DNA of 64,000 bases from Plasmopara viticola (lineage: Eukaryota; Oomycota; Peronosporomycetes; Peronosporales; Peronosporaceae). This document shows, in pieces, positions 24,392 through 35,410 of the stretch. The stretch is taken from contig MBPM02000006.1 of NCBI GenBank assembly GCA_001695595.3, positions 1,786,243 to 1,850,242 of the forward strand, in the 5' to 3' direction. Below the pieces are notes generated by a model. It had not been told where the DNA came from and searched no databases. It saw only the letters and a program-made list of their open reading frames with translations. Position 1 is the first letter of the stretch. Each line of letters begins with the position of its first letter. The position numbers were made by a program, and so were the translations under genes.

Positions 24392-27300
24392 CTTATAATT
24401 TCTATAGCGCAGTAATATCAAGTCAAAAATACGAAGAATTTCTCGTTAGATATGAAGACCTACAATAGAATTCTAGAGTTGTTTGATCGCCTGGATATCG
24501 AGAGGACATCGCACTCGTCTTACGAAGATAACATGTTTGTGTGCTAATTTTCGCCTGATTTTCTATCTCTCTATTAACATTTGTTAATCAGCTACACACT
24601 TAGTACCCTTTATCCGATAGTTCTTGGGGTACACTACGTCTCCTTTGTCACCTCGTACTCAGTTTAGTCCTTTTTTCCTGCCAACGTATGCTCGGCTTTC
24701 TTGTAGTTGTCATTAACGAAAAAAACCATCCTGTCTATTATTTATCATTCGCATGTATTACCAAGTATTTAGACTCAAATTTAGCACACTACGCATGCTT
24801 CGCCGTCGGAAGCCGGTATTATGGACGTCGGGGTTGTCGCTCGGCACACCACTGCTTCGTCTAAATAAAAACGATAGTTCGCCATACCTATTCTCTTTCC
24901 ACACACTCTGCGACAGCTATTTTTTAAAATCATAGTTTGACAAGAAAAGTATAATTTATTGCAATAAGGTGTCGAACCATAGGTCAATCAGTCGGAAAGT
25001 CGGTATGATTACTAGATCTTCTTTGATGAAAAGTCGTTTGATCTGCATTCATCGGTCGCGTGAAAAATGACATGTCAGAGCCAAATTGTGGGTGGTCGCT
25101 TACTAGGACTGAAAGCCGAGCTTTTGTCGTAAATGCTCCTGAACGATTCCTTGCCTTTGATAGTGGCCAGAGTTTTCCCACTTTCAAGGGTGCAGCTTTA
25201 CGAGCGACCCTGGCTTTTGTTAATGAAGGAGCCTTTGGGAGATGGTGCATACCAATTCTCTACCGAATATAATACATTGAGGGATTTTGGCATTGCCTAA
25301 AATGCAGGATTGAATTCAGTGCCTGATATAAGACACATTGGTAAAGTATAAAAAGGTAGCGTTGTATAACACAAAGCAGTCTTCTATTCGCGTTCTGTTT
25401 CACACTTTCGTCTCCTTACGGAAAAAAGTCGTTTACCAGAAGATCGTATAGCTTCCTGCACGCTTTCTCTGCGCAAGGTGCTCTGTCGCCATGTCACATC
25501 TGGTAGCTTGAACTCGAACGCGAGTACATTGTCTATCTGACTCACCGCAACAATTCCCAGATGAGTAGAACCGCCAAACCAGAAATGTCAAACTCGCAGT
25601 CTACCCTGCTTTACTGTCCTAGACTAAATAAGGCAGTTGACTTTCATCCCTCTCCTACTTCAAGTCGTACCGGCGTTCGGGCTCTTATAACAAAAGTTAT
25701 GCTTTGGGGCTCAGGCACCACAGGTTTCGGACTTGGCGGAAGCGGGCCAAAGCCAGAGAAAGGTAGAAAATTCACCTTTGAAAAATAAGAAACAGAACCT
25801 TCTTTTTTAAATCAGTGAGATAGCTAGTAAATTAAGTGGCCTCGATCTTAAATGAAAAGGTTTATGTAGGGTTTACACTCTCTTACGTGGAAGGTCAAGT
25901 TTCAAGCTGGATACGTACCCGTGAAGCCGATAGCGCAAACACCTTTCTCAAGCTCAACACAAGAAGTTCGTTGCTCAAAGAAAAAGAAGTTGGTTGAACT
26001 TGCTCACCGCTCAGTAAAGACAGAAGCAGTATAACGGCATTTAATTCTCCTAGAAACCATGAAGTTGCCATTAAGGATTGATGGAGAAGGTGCAAAAGAC
26101 AAAAAGCTAATCGACTGCATAAATTGTCAGCCCATTTCGCATTATCATGACAATCAACGAAAATGTTGCCAAATTGATTGCCTGCAAATTTGTCACGACT
26201 ACATCCGACTTCCAAAGTCAACTTATTGATGCATTACGTGCCAAGTCCATACAGGTTCAAGATACGACCTACGTCAAAAGCTGCACCATTTATCGTCGAA
26301 TAATAAATTACTGTAGAGGTTTCTCCACGATGTAGATAAAAGTGCAAAGACATACACCATGGAGAAACTTCGGAGTTTTGCAGGGTGCAACATGGATGCA
26401 AATGGCTTGCAAGTGGAAAGGTTATCCAGAGCACGGGAGGATGTGGGGCCCACTAAAAGAGAAACGGCATGTTTCACATTAAACGGACTTGACAAGAGAA
26501 GATGAAGACCAAGTCAAGTCCGTGGGAAATTCATACTTCACCTGTCATAATAATGCTTTGCAACAGTAACATGATGGTTAGGTGCATGAATAGACGGACT
26601 TAAGATGATTCAGCCTCGATGGTAAGATGATTGCAAACGTACGGTAAGTCATTCTAATTGGCTTTGATACATGATTGGCTCAGAGGTAGTTGCAAGCTAA
26701 GGATCTTATAAACATACTAACTTTACAGTTTACCAACTCCACAACAATAATTGGCGCTTCAATCTGGATCGAATCTTATTCAAGCTAAGCACTGCCGATA
26801 GACTTGCTTTGGATGCGGTAAGCAAAGGCTACGAAAAAAGGGGCACAGAAGTGACCGTCTAATTCTAAAGGGTCGCAAGCAGCAGATACACCCCTTGAGT
26901 TAGAGATGCTCGAGTAACTGGTAGGAGCACTAAAAAGAATCCCTATCTCCATGATGGACAAAATATGAGAGTTGATGTTCTGTAGAATCGACAGGTTTGA
27001 AGGAGGATCCACCAGAAATAAGCTATTGGTTATACACGAGATTATAAAATAAGATTCGTAAGTTTTGACGCGGCGAAACAATTTGCGCGCGGCCGAACGA
27101 TTTCAGTCATATGAAATAGACCGACTGGTCTGTCGTAAGAGAGCAACAAGAACAAGTCTTTGCCTGTTTGACACGTATGTAAAATTTCGTATTTTTAAAT
27201 AGACTTGCTTGTAAAATTTGAGTTTTTTACTACTTAGACTTCTTGATTAAACAAGCATGACTTGTTCAATCGCGCAAATTGGCTGAAAAGAAACGAATTC

Positions 27301-30150
27301 AATATAGGTTGGTGGGGCAGCGACATACGCACCGAAATTTTGATGAGACATGCTCTCAAACCTGTTGTGCCTACAGCTCCTTTCTAAGGAATCCTATGCA
27401 TGTATACGCGATAATTATATAAGGAGTCGAAGGTAACACATCACCACAAAAGTAGACGTAATGACATTTTCAAATCCTTCTTACGTGATTACAGCTCCAC
27501 CGGCAGCACTCGATGCCGAAGGTGCTTACGGTGGCTTGAATGTGAGTAGCACATCACCACAGGGTGAAATTGTAAAGCCACTTGCAGGTAGCAAAGTGTC
27601 CGTGTAGGTAGCATCGATCCAATAGACAAAAATGATAGTACAGCTCCTCAGATAAATCGCAAAGTGTTATCATGAGCGTGCATGTTAATTCCACAAAATG
27701 GAATTCGGGATGCGGTGTGAAATCAATCCCTCTTGTCACGAGCGATTCCAAGACTGACAAGTAACCTCATCAACAACTGACACTTTAACTAGTCGTCGCT
27801 TCCGGCAGGAGCGCTACAAATTAACGTCTATCAGAGATGTCAGTTTTGCTTTTTTTAGTGAACTTTGAGCGGCAGCGCCGATTGCAGTTCTTCGTTACCG
27901 GCAACTTGTGTCCCATCCTTCTGAGCGGTGAAATGGCTTTCTGAACTCAGCGCATAACTTTATCCTTAGAGAGACAACACCGAAAGCTTGGGGTCCTTCA
28001 GACGTAAATATGAAGCATGATGTCAATACTATACAAGTTTGTTGAGACTATTGTCGAATCAAATGTCGACAATACACAAGTGTTAGAGTAGACGGTCAGG
28101 TGGAGTAGGCTATGATCTCACTATTTTTAGCAAATTAAGATTTGTAAAATATAATGTGTTTTGTACTTTACTCGCGCGGGTTTCTGAAGAAATAAAGCGC
28201 ACAACGTTGACTTTTGTTATGCAACTTTTCGCGAAAGCTATGACTTGTATGATGCTCAGTAAGCTCCAAAGTTTGACTGGTGAAAGTGTAACAAAGTTGT
28301 TTGTACCATAGCGCGACTTAAAATTCAATCGGTGATGAAGGCACCAGAATTTAGAAGGGAGAATTAAAGAGTATAGTCTAAGCCGACAATTTACGATACA
28401 TTCCTCGAATAGGCTCACTGCGCCAAAGACTGCATAGCTGGGGAGTCAAAAGCGGTTCACCTACCAGAAGGACGCTTGAGCAAAATAACGTTAGAAAAAA
28501 GCATCACCACCTTGACAAGAGCACATGCGTACTGCTCGACTTTGCCTCACGATTGTCGGATATTTTCGCTACCGAATCATAAATATACTACAAGGTACTC
28601 GCCTGACGGTTTAGACATCTCACGCTTACGAAACAACTTGTTTAAGCAAATATAAGTGATTGACTTGCCATGCAATACTTCAGTCATGTTAGAGGCCTAA
28701 TTTATCACTACAAAGATGCATTCTTTGATGACGTTACCAATGTGTTAGGCTAGGAGAAAGAGGGTGAAAGCATGTCAAATAAGCTTTGTTTAGTTTAAAT
28801 ACAAGCATTGTGTGTGTAGCCCTCTCCAAGAAGCAGATACGTTTTTGTCCTGCAATATTTTTTCTTCGTCCCTAGGCAGTATAGTCGTCAAGGAGGAAGA
28901 CCTTCCTGATGGGTAAAAATAGTCGATCCAATTCATAGTGCCGAGCAGTATGATTATCTGTTTTACGTACTTCAGAATTTGACATAACTTCGTAGAAGTG
29001 TGATCCAACTGATTTTCTGTGTCTAAAATCCAAGCGGAGAGTGGTGACTAGCTTGATATATCAACATGTTCAACAATGCACCGATGTGTGCGCAGCACCT
29101 TTTTTACAAGAAAACGTATCTTCAACATATGTTCGAGAGCTTTTTTGTGTTGTGCACTGAATTTGGAATACGTCTTAAACGAATTTTAACTCAACACTGC
29201 AAGCCCATGCCTCGACAAATTTTAACGGTGTATCCGTTTAAAGCCACTAAAGGATCTCAGTCGACAACAAAGGCCCATTCAAATTACCTAAGACAAGGTT
29301 TTGATATTATAAAAGCAAATAAAGTCATGCCTTTGTCGACAAAAGTGTCTTTGCATCGAACGATATTAAAATTTTGCTGCTTTGTAAGATACCATTGGTT
29401 CGAGCAGTCTCTAACAAAGAAAGGCGATTTCGGATTGGCGCATCAGAAATAAATTAAGTCGAGCCAATCATTTATGTTGGAATACAAGGTGGCTTTGCAA
29501 GTCCTACAAAGCCTCGCATTTAACAGTATTATAAAATCAGGGGCACGATGTTCTTGATAGCTGCAAGAAGGTGTTTGAGAGGCGCATTTTTTGGCTCTTT
29601 TGGACGGACAAATCGGTTTACTGATGTTCGTGACGCTTCCGTCCATGCCATTGGATCTGCATTATTGGAATTCGAAGCGGACAAAAGGCATTTGTTTCCA
29701 TTAGAAAGCGTTGTGCTGTTGAAGACAAGTCGCAAATTATTATTTGTGCGACAGCAAAAGTTGGCCTCATACTTGATACGAAGGCTCAATTATCTCTTAC
29801 CTTCCCAAATTTAAAGTCAACTTTATTTATATAGGCTTCACCTCCTATAGGATGAAAAATATTCGACATACATAATATATTATGAAAGTTTTTGCCGATA
29901 TGCATTAAGCAGTGGTCATCAGACTATGCGCTGCTAACTTATCGGTACTTTATCGAATTGAAGTAAGTGACATATAGTGTACAATAATAATATGGAAATA
30001 ACACCAACTTGTATGCCCCACACTAGTTTTGTGTAATTTTTTACACGTACACTCGAACGGGATGGAAACATGACTCAAAAATGCTGTGTTACGCGTAATT
30101 AAGCAGCTGACAACTACAACTAAGCACCAATTTATCCAGGACACTTTTTA
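24392..30150. other. Gene-poor decayed repeat sequence
   Basis: No gene is supported over 5.7 kb. The stretch at 25860-26480 reads on the plus strand, across frames, like a degraded retrotransposon Gag (TYLEGKVSSW-like), but weakly. A perfect 11-bp inverted repeat ACGGACTTGAC / GTCAAGTCCGT is at 26483-26493 / 26513-26523. Other frames (25561-25788, 29066-29452) have no recognisable similarity. Confidence 0.45.
26483..26523. repeat. Perfect 11-bp inverted repeat
   Basis: ACGGACTTGAC and GTCAAGTCCGT face each other across a 19-base purine-rich spacer (AAGAGAAGATGAAGACCAA). A partial repeat ACGGACTTAAG is at about 26593. It may be a small transposon end or a hairpin. Confidence 0.7.
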
Positions 30151-30302
30151 CACCAAAGTTGTTGATGCCTTCTTCTTCGAAAAAAACAAAGACTGGCCGG
30201 GCCAGGATAAGCATTCAGCAGCGACGCAAATTAATTAAAAGATGGTGTCTAGACGCACCTATTCAAATAACCCTTCCCCCTTTGGCGTCTTTTTGGCAAT
30301 GT
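30151..30302 (+). pseudogene. Possible transposase helix-turn-helix fragment, cut by a LINE
   Basis: The frame from about 30162 reads SSSKKTKTGRARISIQQRRK and LASFWQC, a basic N-terminus then a helix-turn-helix-like stretch reminiscent of pogo/CENP-B-type transposases. The coding frame FWQC is interrupted exactly by the LINE and resumes after it (30751: FWQCLTKKC). The assignment is weak; only the interruption is solid. Confidence 0.35.
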
Positions 30303-30750
30303 AATGTATTACGTTATCGCGTTGCCAAGTTATGCACGTGCTAGGCTCAGTCTGGCTAGTCCACGGCATAGAGTGGTGTCCGCATACGTCGAGTCTCGTT
30401 CGGCGGGCAGTGGATCCAGCACCGAGGTCGTGAGGGTCTTCCATTTCTTTCGGACTTGTGCAAGGGTACGTACCACTTCGAGGTCTTGTGCTATCCGGAG
30501 TCGAAAGCCGGAGCCACGGGAAACAAGGTTGTGGTCGAGTGTTGATGGGAGCGTGGTGCGGGGACGTCCGCGCCATTTTGCTGCGGTGGAGAAGAAGTAG
30601 GCACGCATCTGGAGGTTAGCTGGAATGTCGGGATTGCGGCGAAGTACATGGCCAAACAGGCGCCAGCGAGCTTGTGTCAGTCGTAGTCTCAGCGGCCACT
30701 CATCACAGAGGTCGTAGAGTCTTGCATTCGAAATGTGTCGGGGGTAGCGA
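30303..30750 (-). mobile_element. 5'-truncated non-LTR retrotransposon (LINE) with 12-bp target duplication
   Basis: Flanked by perfect direct repeats TTTTGGCAATGT at 30291-30302 and 30751-30762. The insert, read on the minus strand, encodes the C-terminal end of a LINE protein: LTQARWRLFGHVLRRNPDIP, the usual RWxLFGHVLR block after the reverse transcriptase. It continues to a stop near 30330 and ends in a short 3' tail (CGTAATACATTAC on the minus strand). The 3' ~160 bp is shared with the SINE-like elements at 8347 and 34201. The open frame runs on into the flank (to 30812), but that part is not element sequence. Intact duplications imply a fairly recent insertion. Confidence 0.88.
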
Positions 30751-30762
30751 TTTTGGCAATGT

Positions 30763-31246
30763 CTTACGAAAAAATGCTGACGTTGAGTGTTTATGTACAT
30801 TGCTAGGGACACGCCGCGACCATTTTATTATTCCAAAGGTACCTACTACAGGGCCAAATGTAGTGCCTTCGGACTATTACAACCATTAGCTGACGAAAAA
30901 AAAACATAATTTAACACAACAAATACCAGATGGGGTTTCAAATTCATTGAAAAAATATTTGTATCATATTCTAGAGTATTTAATTGTATTTTTCCCTCTT
31001 TACGAATATCACTTCCAACAATTAAACAAAGATCCGCCTCATCAATTGATTTTAACTGTGGATTTCTGAGTCAACTGTACCAAAAAGTGGTATTTTGGGA
31101 GGTGATCGGTGAGGAATGAGATCGGCAAAAGCGAAATGAGCATGGAACCAGCGTCTGCTACGTTTATGGGGATCTCAGGGACCTCCTCGTACAAGTTGTG
31201 TAGAAATCGGAGCAGTTTTCGCGACCTCGAAGAGGCCATAACGAAC
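30763..31246. other. Intergenic
   Basis: AT-rich. A short minus-strand frame at 31042-31239 may be part of the repeat-family gene to its right. Nothing firm. Confidence 0.4.
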
Positions 31247-32440
31247 CTATGATTGACATGCCTGCCAATTAAAAGGTATCATTTTTTCGAGAGTCATCAT
31301 TAATTTATGCAACATCTGTGTATGACACGTATAATACTGCCTACCTGATTTTTGCCTTGAGCTGACCGTCTGAAAGCCGCCCTCACTGTACGTGGAGCGA
31401 TACACAGCGAGCGCATGCTTTGGTTCTGTGGTTGGATCACGGTCGAGCAACGATTCATAGAACGCATCTGCAGCTCTAAGACGCACTGAACTCTGCTCAC
31501 TTGATGAACCAGGCACAATCGAAGTCGGAGCGCGTGACTTGACACTCATCCGAAAGTTTGCGACTTCTTGTCGAATTTCGTTCTCGCTGGGGAGATCATA
31601 TCGGTCTGGACGACGTTGCTGCAGTATCTCAAGCATCCCTCCAGGCCCAAGCTTATCTGACTGTCGCCGTTCTCCTCGGAGAAATAGCTCGTACAGTTCT
31701 GCGCGAAATTCAGCTGCATATCGCCTCCCATACATGGACCCTTTCTTCATCCGCACACCCCAGCCCGATTTGAACCCATGCGTGATAAAACTGTCACCGA
31801 TTGCATATGGTCTTGATAACCAATCGCTTGGACGTGTCAAGCTCACCGATCCAAGACGATGGATCCTCGCGGGTCTCAGCTGTGGCTGCGTGCCTATACC
31901 AGGATTCGATGGCTTCTGGAGAAACTCTAAGAAGCCTAAAAACATCGCCAGGTTTTTCGAGAGACGTGAATATGGGTGTGGGCTCAGGAAGCGGTACCGG
32001 CAAGGAGTACTTTCCTTTCTGGGCAGGGATTGGCTTGAGCTTGAGTGGTGACTCAAAGAGGTCGCCATCCACGTAGTCGACACACGAGCGTCTTGGGCGC
32101 TTGCTCTCGGGGACATTCTTCGACGGGCCGTGTTGCTCTCTTCCGCATCATCTTGACAGCTACAAAGACGCCGTCGTGGTCGCATCCGCAGCGCTTGACA
32201 CGGGGCACCGCCGATTCTTGTGAGTACAGATGGGCGGCGCCATCGCGCTGAGCAGCTTGTCCGCTGTTGCTGAGTCGAAAGAGGAAGTGTGTCGCGCCGC
32301 GCGCCGCACGCGATCCGGGTCAATTTGAATGGCAAATCTCCGGCGCGAAGCCACAAACCGAATCCTGATATTAAGTATGCCGGCTTTTTAGACTTTTCAT
32401 GTTGATGAGGCATGTCATCGAGCACCCAGATGTCGCACAA
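31247..32440 (-). pseudogene. Frameshifted hypothetical gene of a probable repeat family
   Basis: One frame is open for 397 codons, but only its C-terminal half (KKGSMYGRRYAAEFRAELYE onwards, then PDRYDLPSENEIRQEVANFR) looks like real protein. For the N-terminal half a second frame reads better (KNVPESKRPRRSCVDYVDGD, DVFRLLRVSPEAIESWYRH, up to about 31794). The two would join at a frameshift near 31800. I recall no named function; the AEFRAELYELFLRGERRxSxKLGPxxML-type segment gives the impression of a multicopy oomycete family. The arginine-rich N-terminus of the 397-codon frame is probably an artefact of reading the wrong frame. GC-rich compared with its surroundings. Confidence 0.5.
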
Positions 32441-32788
32441 ATATGGAGCGATAGCTTCACGTCATCAATAATAACTCGGAAACAAAAGCATATTGCGGCG
32501 GTGTAGAGCATGCGTTAGACTCATGAAACGCAGCCGCATTCAGTGGTGCAATAATTTGGCGGTTCTGAGCTTTTGCCGATCTCACGAATCGGTGACTGCC
32601 CCCGTTTTTGGTATAGTTGACTCAGAAATCCATGATTACTAAGTACTCGTAGTTCATATCGGAAACTCCCAATTTATCTAGATCTATTGATGTTACCATC
32701 TTTAAAATCCTCTTCATAAAAATATAGCAATGAACAATGAAACTTATAAAAATATAGTAATTCCTGATCAACAAGAAAGAGTGTATAA
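32441..32788. other. Intergenic
   Basis: AT-rich, nothing supported. It ends at the target duplication of the TIR transposon. Confidence 0.5.
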
Positions 32789-32796
32789 TTTTCTTA

Positions 32797-33000
32797 GGGA
32801 ACCGTTAAATTGCCGGTACCCTTTTGGTAAGCTGCCGGTACCCCTTGATTTTAGCCAATAAGATTAAACTAAATCCACCAATAGGAGCACTTTATCTCTG
32901 TAAATGAACACAGTGTTTTTTCAGCCAATAAAAGCAAAAGCAATACCCATCCGGTACCCCGTTTTGTCAGCTGCCTTGTTTTTTAAGAAATAACTCCTAC
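32797..33000. repeat. Left terminal inverted repeat
   Basis: Matches the reverse complement of 34531-34700 plus about 34165-34200. Shared blocks include AACCGTTAAATTGCC, GGTAAGCTGCCGGTACC, CCTTGATTTTAGCCAATAAG and AGTTATTTCTTAAAAA (reverse strand). Confidence 0.85.
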
Positions 33001-33104
33001 TCAATATCACTCTTTTCAACATCACTCTTCTCAGTGTCACTCATCTCGCACTCTTCTCCTCGCAATGAACACAATGCAACACCCTAGAGAGCTCTCGAAC
33101 AGCA

Positions 33105-34191
33105 CGGTCTTGCTATATTATTGTCTAGTACGCTCTTCTCTTCCATTATCTTGGCTTGTAATTGTGGCAGCTGACTTTTCATTGCAGCAGTCTTACGTTC
33201 AAGTAGCTGGACAAAAGCTTTTCACTTTCCTTCTACGCTCGCAAGTGATGGCCAATCAGCCGAGAATCTGTATCGCTGTTTCTTTGAAAAACGCTCCCCT
33301 TGTTCTAACGACTCCACTGCTTTCTTCCGCTGCAATCGCATTTGTCGCATCTTTTGTATCAGCGTAATTGCTGCAACAACTTGTGCTGTGGCGGCTCCAA
33401 GCGCATGTTGCTCTAAAAGCGTTCGCTTGGACGAAATTGTCGAATAAAATGAGTTAATTTGTTTGCGTAGCACGTCACCAAAATACGCAAGAATTTTGTT
33501 GTGCCAAGCATCAACTACTTGCGCTTGCACTTGCACTTGCTAGTAGTTTATAGCTACCGAACCAAATCGCTTTGTGTTAAAAACCGCGTCAAACGCATTC
33601 CGCTCATTCTTGATCTCAACCAATATTTGTTGCCACTACGAAAGGTTTTCGCCGACACTGATTAAGGCAGACTGGGCATCCATATCCCACAGCGCTTGGT
33701 ACTGAAGCCACGACTGAGCATACTTTCCCACGTCATTCAATGTCACATTTAGTGCGCTATACGCTTTAAGAAGTAAATCGGAGGGTACTTTGCTCAATGC
33801 TTCTTTAAACACAACCTCACGCCGCTTTAAGCAAGCGGTCTTTCTTAGTGGATTCGATAGAGCCAATGCCGTCGACTTTTCATACACGTTTTCATACGAC
33901 GATGTCTGAAGCTTAGGCAAATCGCACACAGAGTTCAGTAGGTTTTGAAGTTGATCAAGCCAGTCGCGACGCGCGTCACATACACTAGGCTCTAAATACA
34001 AACCCTGATTCTTCAGGGTGGTTTTTTACAGTAATACCGGCTTCGGCGAGAGCAGCTTGAAACGCTTTCTCATCAGATTGTGGGCTAAAGCAATACATCC
34101 AACGTTGCACCATCAACGCAAGCTTTTTGCCAAGCAACTCAGCGATTATAATGTTCAAATTCTTCGGGTAGGAGTTATTTCTTAAAAACAA
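33105..34191 (-). pseudogene. Captured cytoplasmic dynein heavy chain fragment
   Basis: Reading the minus strand from 34191, the sequence follows the N-terminal stem/linker region of cytoplasmic dynein heavy chain in order: NLNIIIAELLGKKLALMVQRW, then GLYLEPSVCDARRDWLDQLQ, KYAQSWLQYQALWDMDAQSA, ILVEIKNERNAFDAVFNTKR, VVDAWHNKILAYFGDVLRKQ, LQKQRY-like KKQRYRF, and KAFVQLLERKTAAMKSQLPQ. It is dead: a frameshift lies near 33990-34010, and stop codons lie at 33636-33638, 33540-33542 and 33222-33224 (Trp to TGA). About 1.05 kb was taken up, apparently without introns. It is inside the TIR transposon, hence a transduplicated gene piece rather than a local copy. Confidence 0.85.
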
Positions 34192-34200
34192 GGCAGTTGA

Positions 34201-34517
34201 TTACGGGAAAGGTTAGGGTGACGCCCTCCTTCCAAGCGCGGGGGCTAAATGCTCGCGCGCTTCGGGCAGGTGCTCTCGGGCATCTGCAGGTCTCTAACGA
34301 GTCTCACCCTCGACGCGACAGTCTCCAGCACCAGGCCACCTGGGCTCTTACCAAGTCAGAGCTAAAAAAAATGGAAGACCCTCACGACCTCGGTGCTGGC
34401 TGCACTGCCCGTCGAACGAGACCCGACGTATGCGGACACCACTCTATGCCGTGGACTAGCGAGACTAAGCCTAGCACGTGCATAACTTGGCAACGCGATA
34501 ACGTAATACATTACATT
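34201..34517 (+). mobile_element. SINE-like retroelement inside the right TIR, 13-bp target duplication
   Basis: Flanking repeats ACAAGGCAGTTGA are at 34188-34200 and 34518-34530 (the first three bases could belong to the tail). The head GGGAAAGGTTAGGGTGACG and the 3' tail CGTAATACATTACATTACA match the copy at 8347-8649. The 3' half matches the LINE at 30303-30750. It splits the right TIR of the Pack-type element, so it is younger than that transposon. Confidence 0.85.
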
Positions 34518-34708
34518 ACAAGGCAGTTGACAAAAAGGGGTACCGGATGGGTATTGCTTTCTCTTTTAATTGGTTGAAAAACACTGTGTTTATCAACAGA
34601 GATAAAGTGCTGCCAATGGTGGATTTAGTTTAATCTTATTGGCTAAAATCAAGGGGTACCGGCAGCTTACCAAAAGGGTACCGGCAATTTAACGGTTCTT
34701 TTTTCTTA

Positions 34709-35410
34709 TTGCTTACTAAATTGTAATTTCTGTTATATTTTTATTTTTATTTTTTATTAAACAATCTATACAAGAAATATCGAAGTAAATTACACTTTCC
34801 TGTTCTGTTTTATTACATAATTTCAAGAGAATTTACAAATTGCTGGTAATTGCAGAATGTGTTTAGTTGAAATTGAAAATTCACCTAAACCGGTAGTATG
34901 CCTTTAATACCAAATCTTTTGCCCATTACTTGTCAAGTAAAAGAGGCATAACAACAATAATTAAAAACTGTGATGCAGATTTAGTAGATGTTTTCGCTTG
35001 ATGGTTTGTCTGATGTAGAAACTTCAAGCCACCAGCGGAGATTTGGCATACGATGTCCGCTTTTGCATAGCACTTGTTTTTTTAGATTACAAGCAAGATG
35101 ATGTACTTCGCATTAATTTTTAGAGCTCTGGTCAATGAGTACTGCAACCTCGGATTCTACATTACAAAACATTGATATCATCATTTTATGACTAGCTGCG
35201 ATTTTACTGCTCGTAGCACACCATTTGGTATCAGTGTTCAGGCTGCAAGCGAAGATTCCTCAAAAGATCGGGGTCATCAAGCGGTCATTGACATACACGC
35301 CCTAGCTTTGTAAGACGAAATTTACATTTATTGCTTGTAAAATCGATTAAGTGGAGCAAATACGCGGACGATAAAAAGGGGCCATTCGTCTTGGTGTTGG
35401 TACATGCATA
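34709..35410. other. Intergenic upstream of GET3
   Basis: AT-rich; no gene or clear oomycete initiator element seen. Confidence 0.5.

Larger units (their letters stand above)
32797..34700. mobile_element. TIR DNA transposon carrying a captured dynein fragment (Pack-type)
   Basis: Perfect 8-bp direct repeats TTTTCTTA flank it (32789-32796 and 34701-34708). The ends are ~200-bp inverted repeats: 32797 to about 33000, and about 34165 to 34700 once the SINE at 34201-34520 is removed. They start AACCGTTAAATTGCCGGTACC and contain several subterminal copies of CCGGTACCCC and of GTxAGCTGCC, likely transposase-binding repeats. No transposase is present. The interior is mostly a minus-strand dynein heavy chain fragment. 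An 8-bp duplication is usual for hAT- and P-type elements, while the long TIRs resemble MULEs; superfamily unresolved. Confidence 0.85.

Noticed and set aside
30751..30812. N-terminal part of the 160-codon LINE frame
   Set aside because: Lies outside the target duplication, so it is flanking DNA read in frame by chance.
31539..32051. 170-codon plus-strand frame
   Set aside because: Antisense to the better-supported minus-strand family sequence and without protein similarity.
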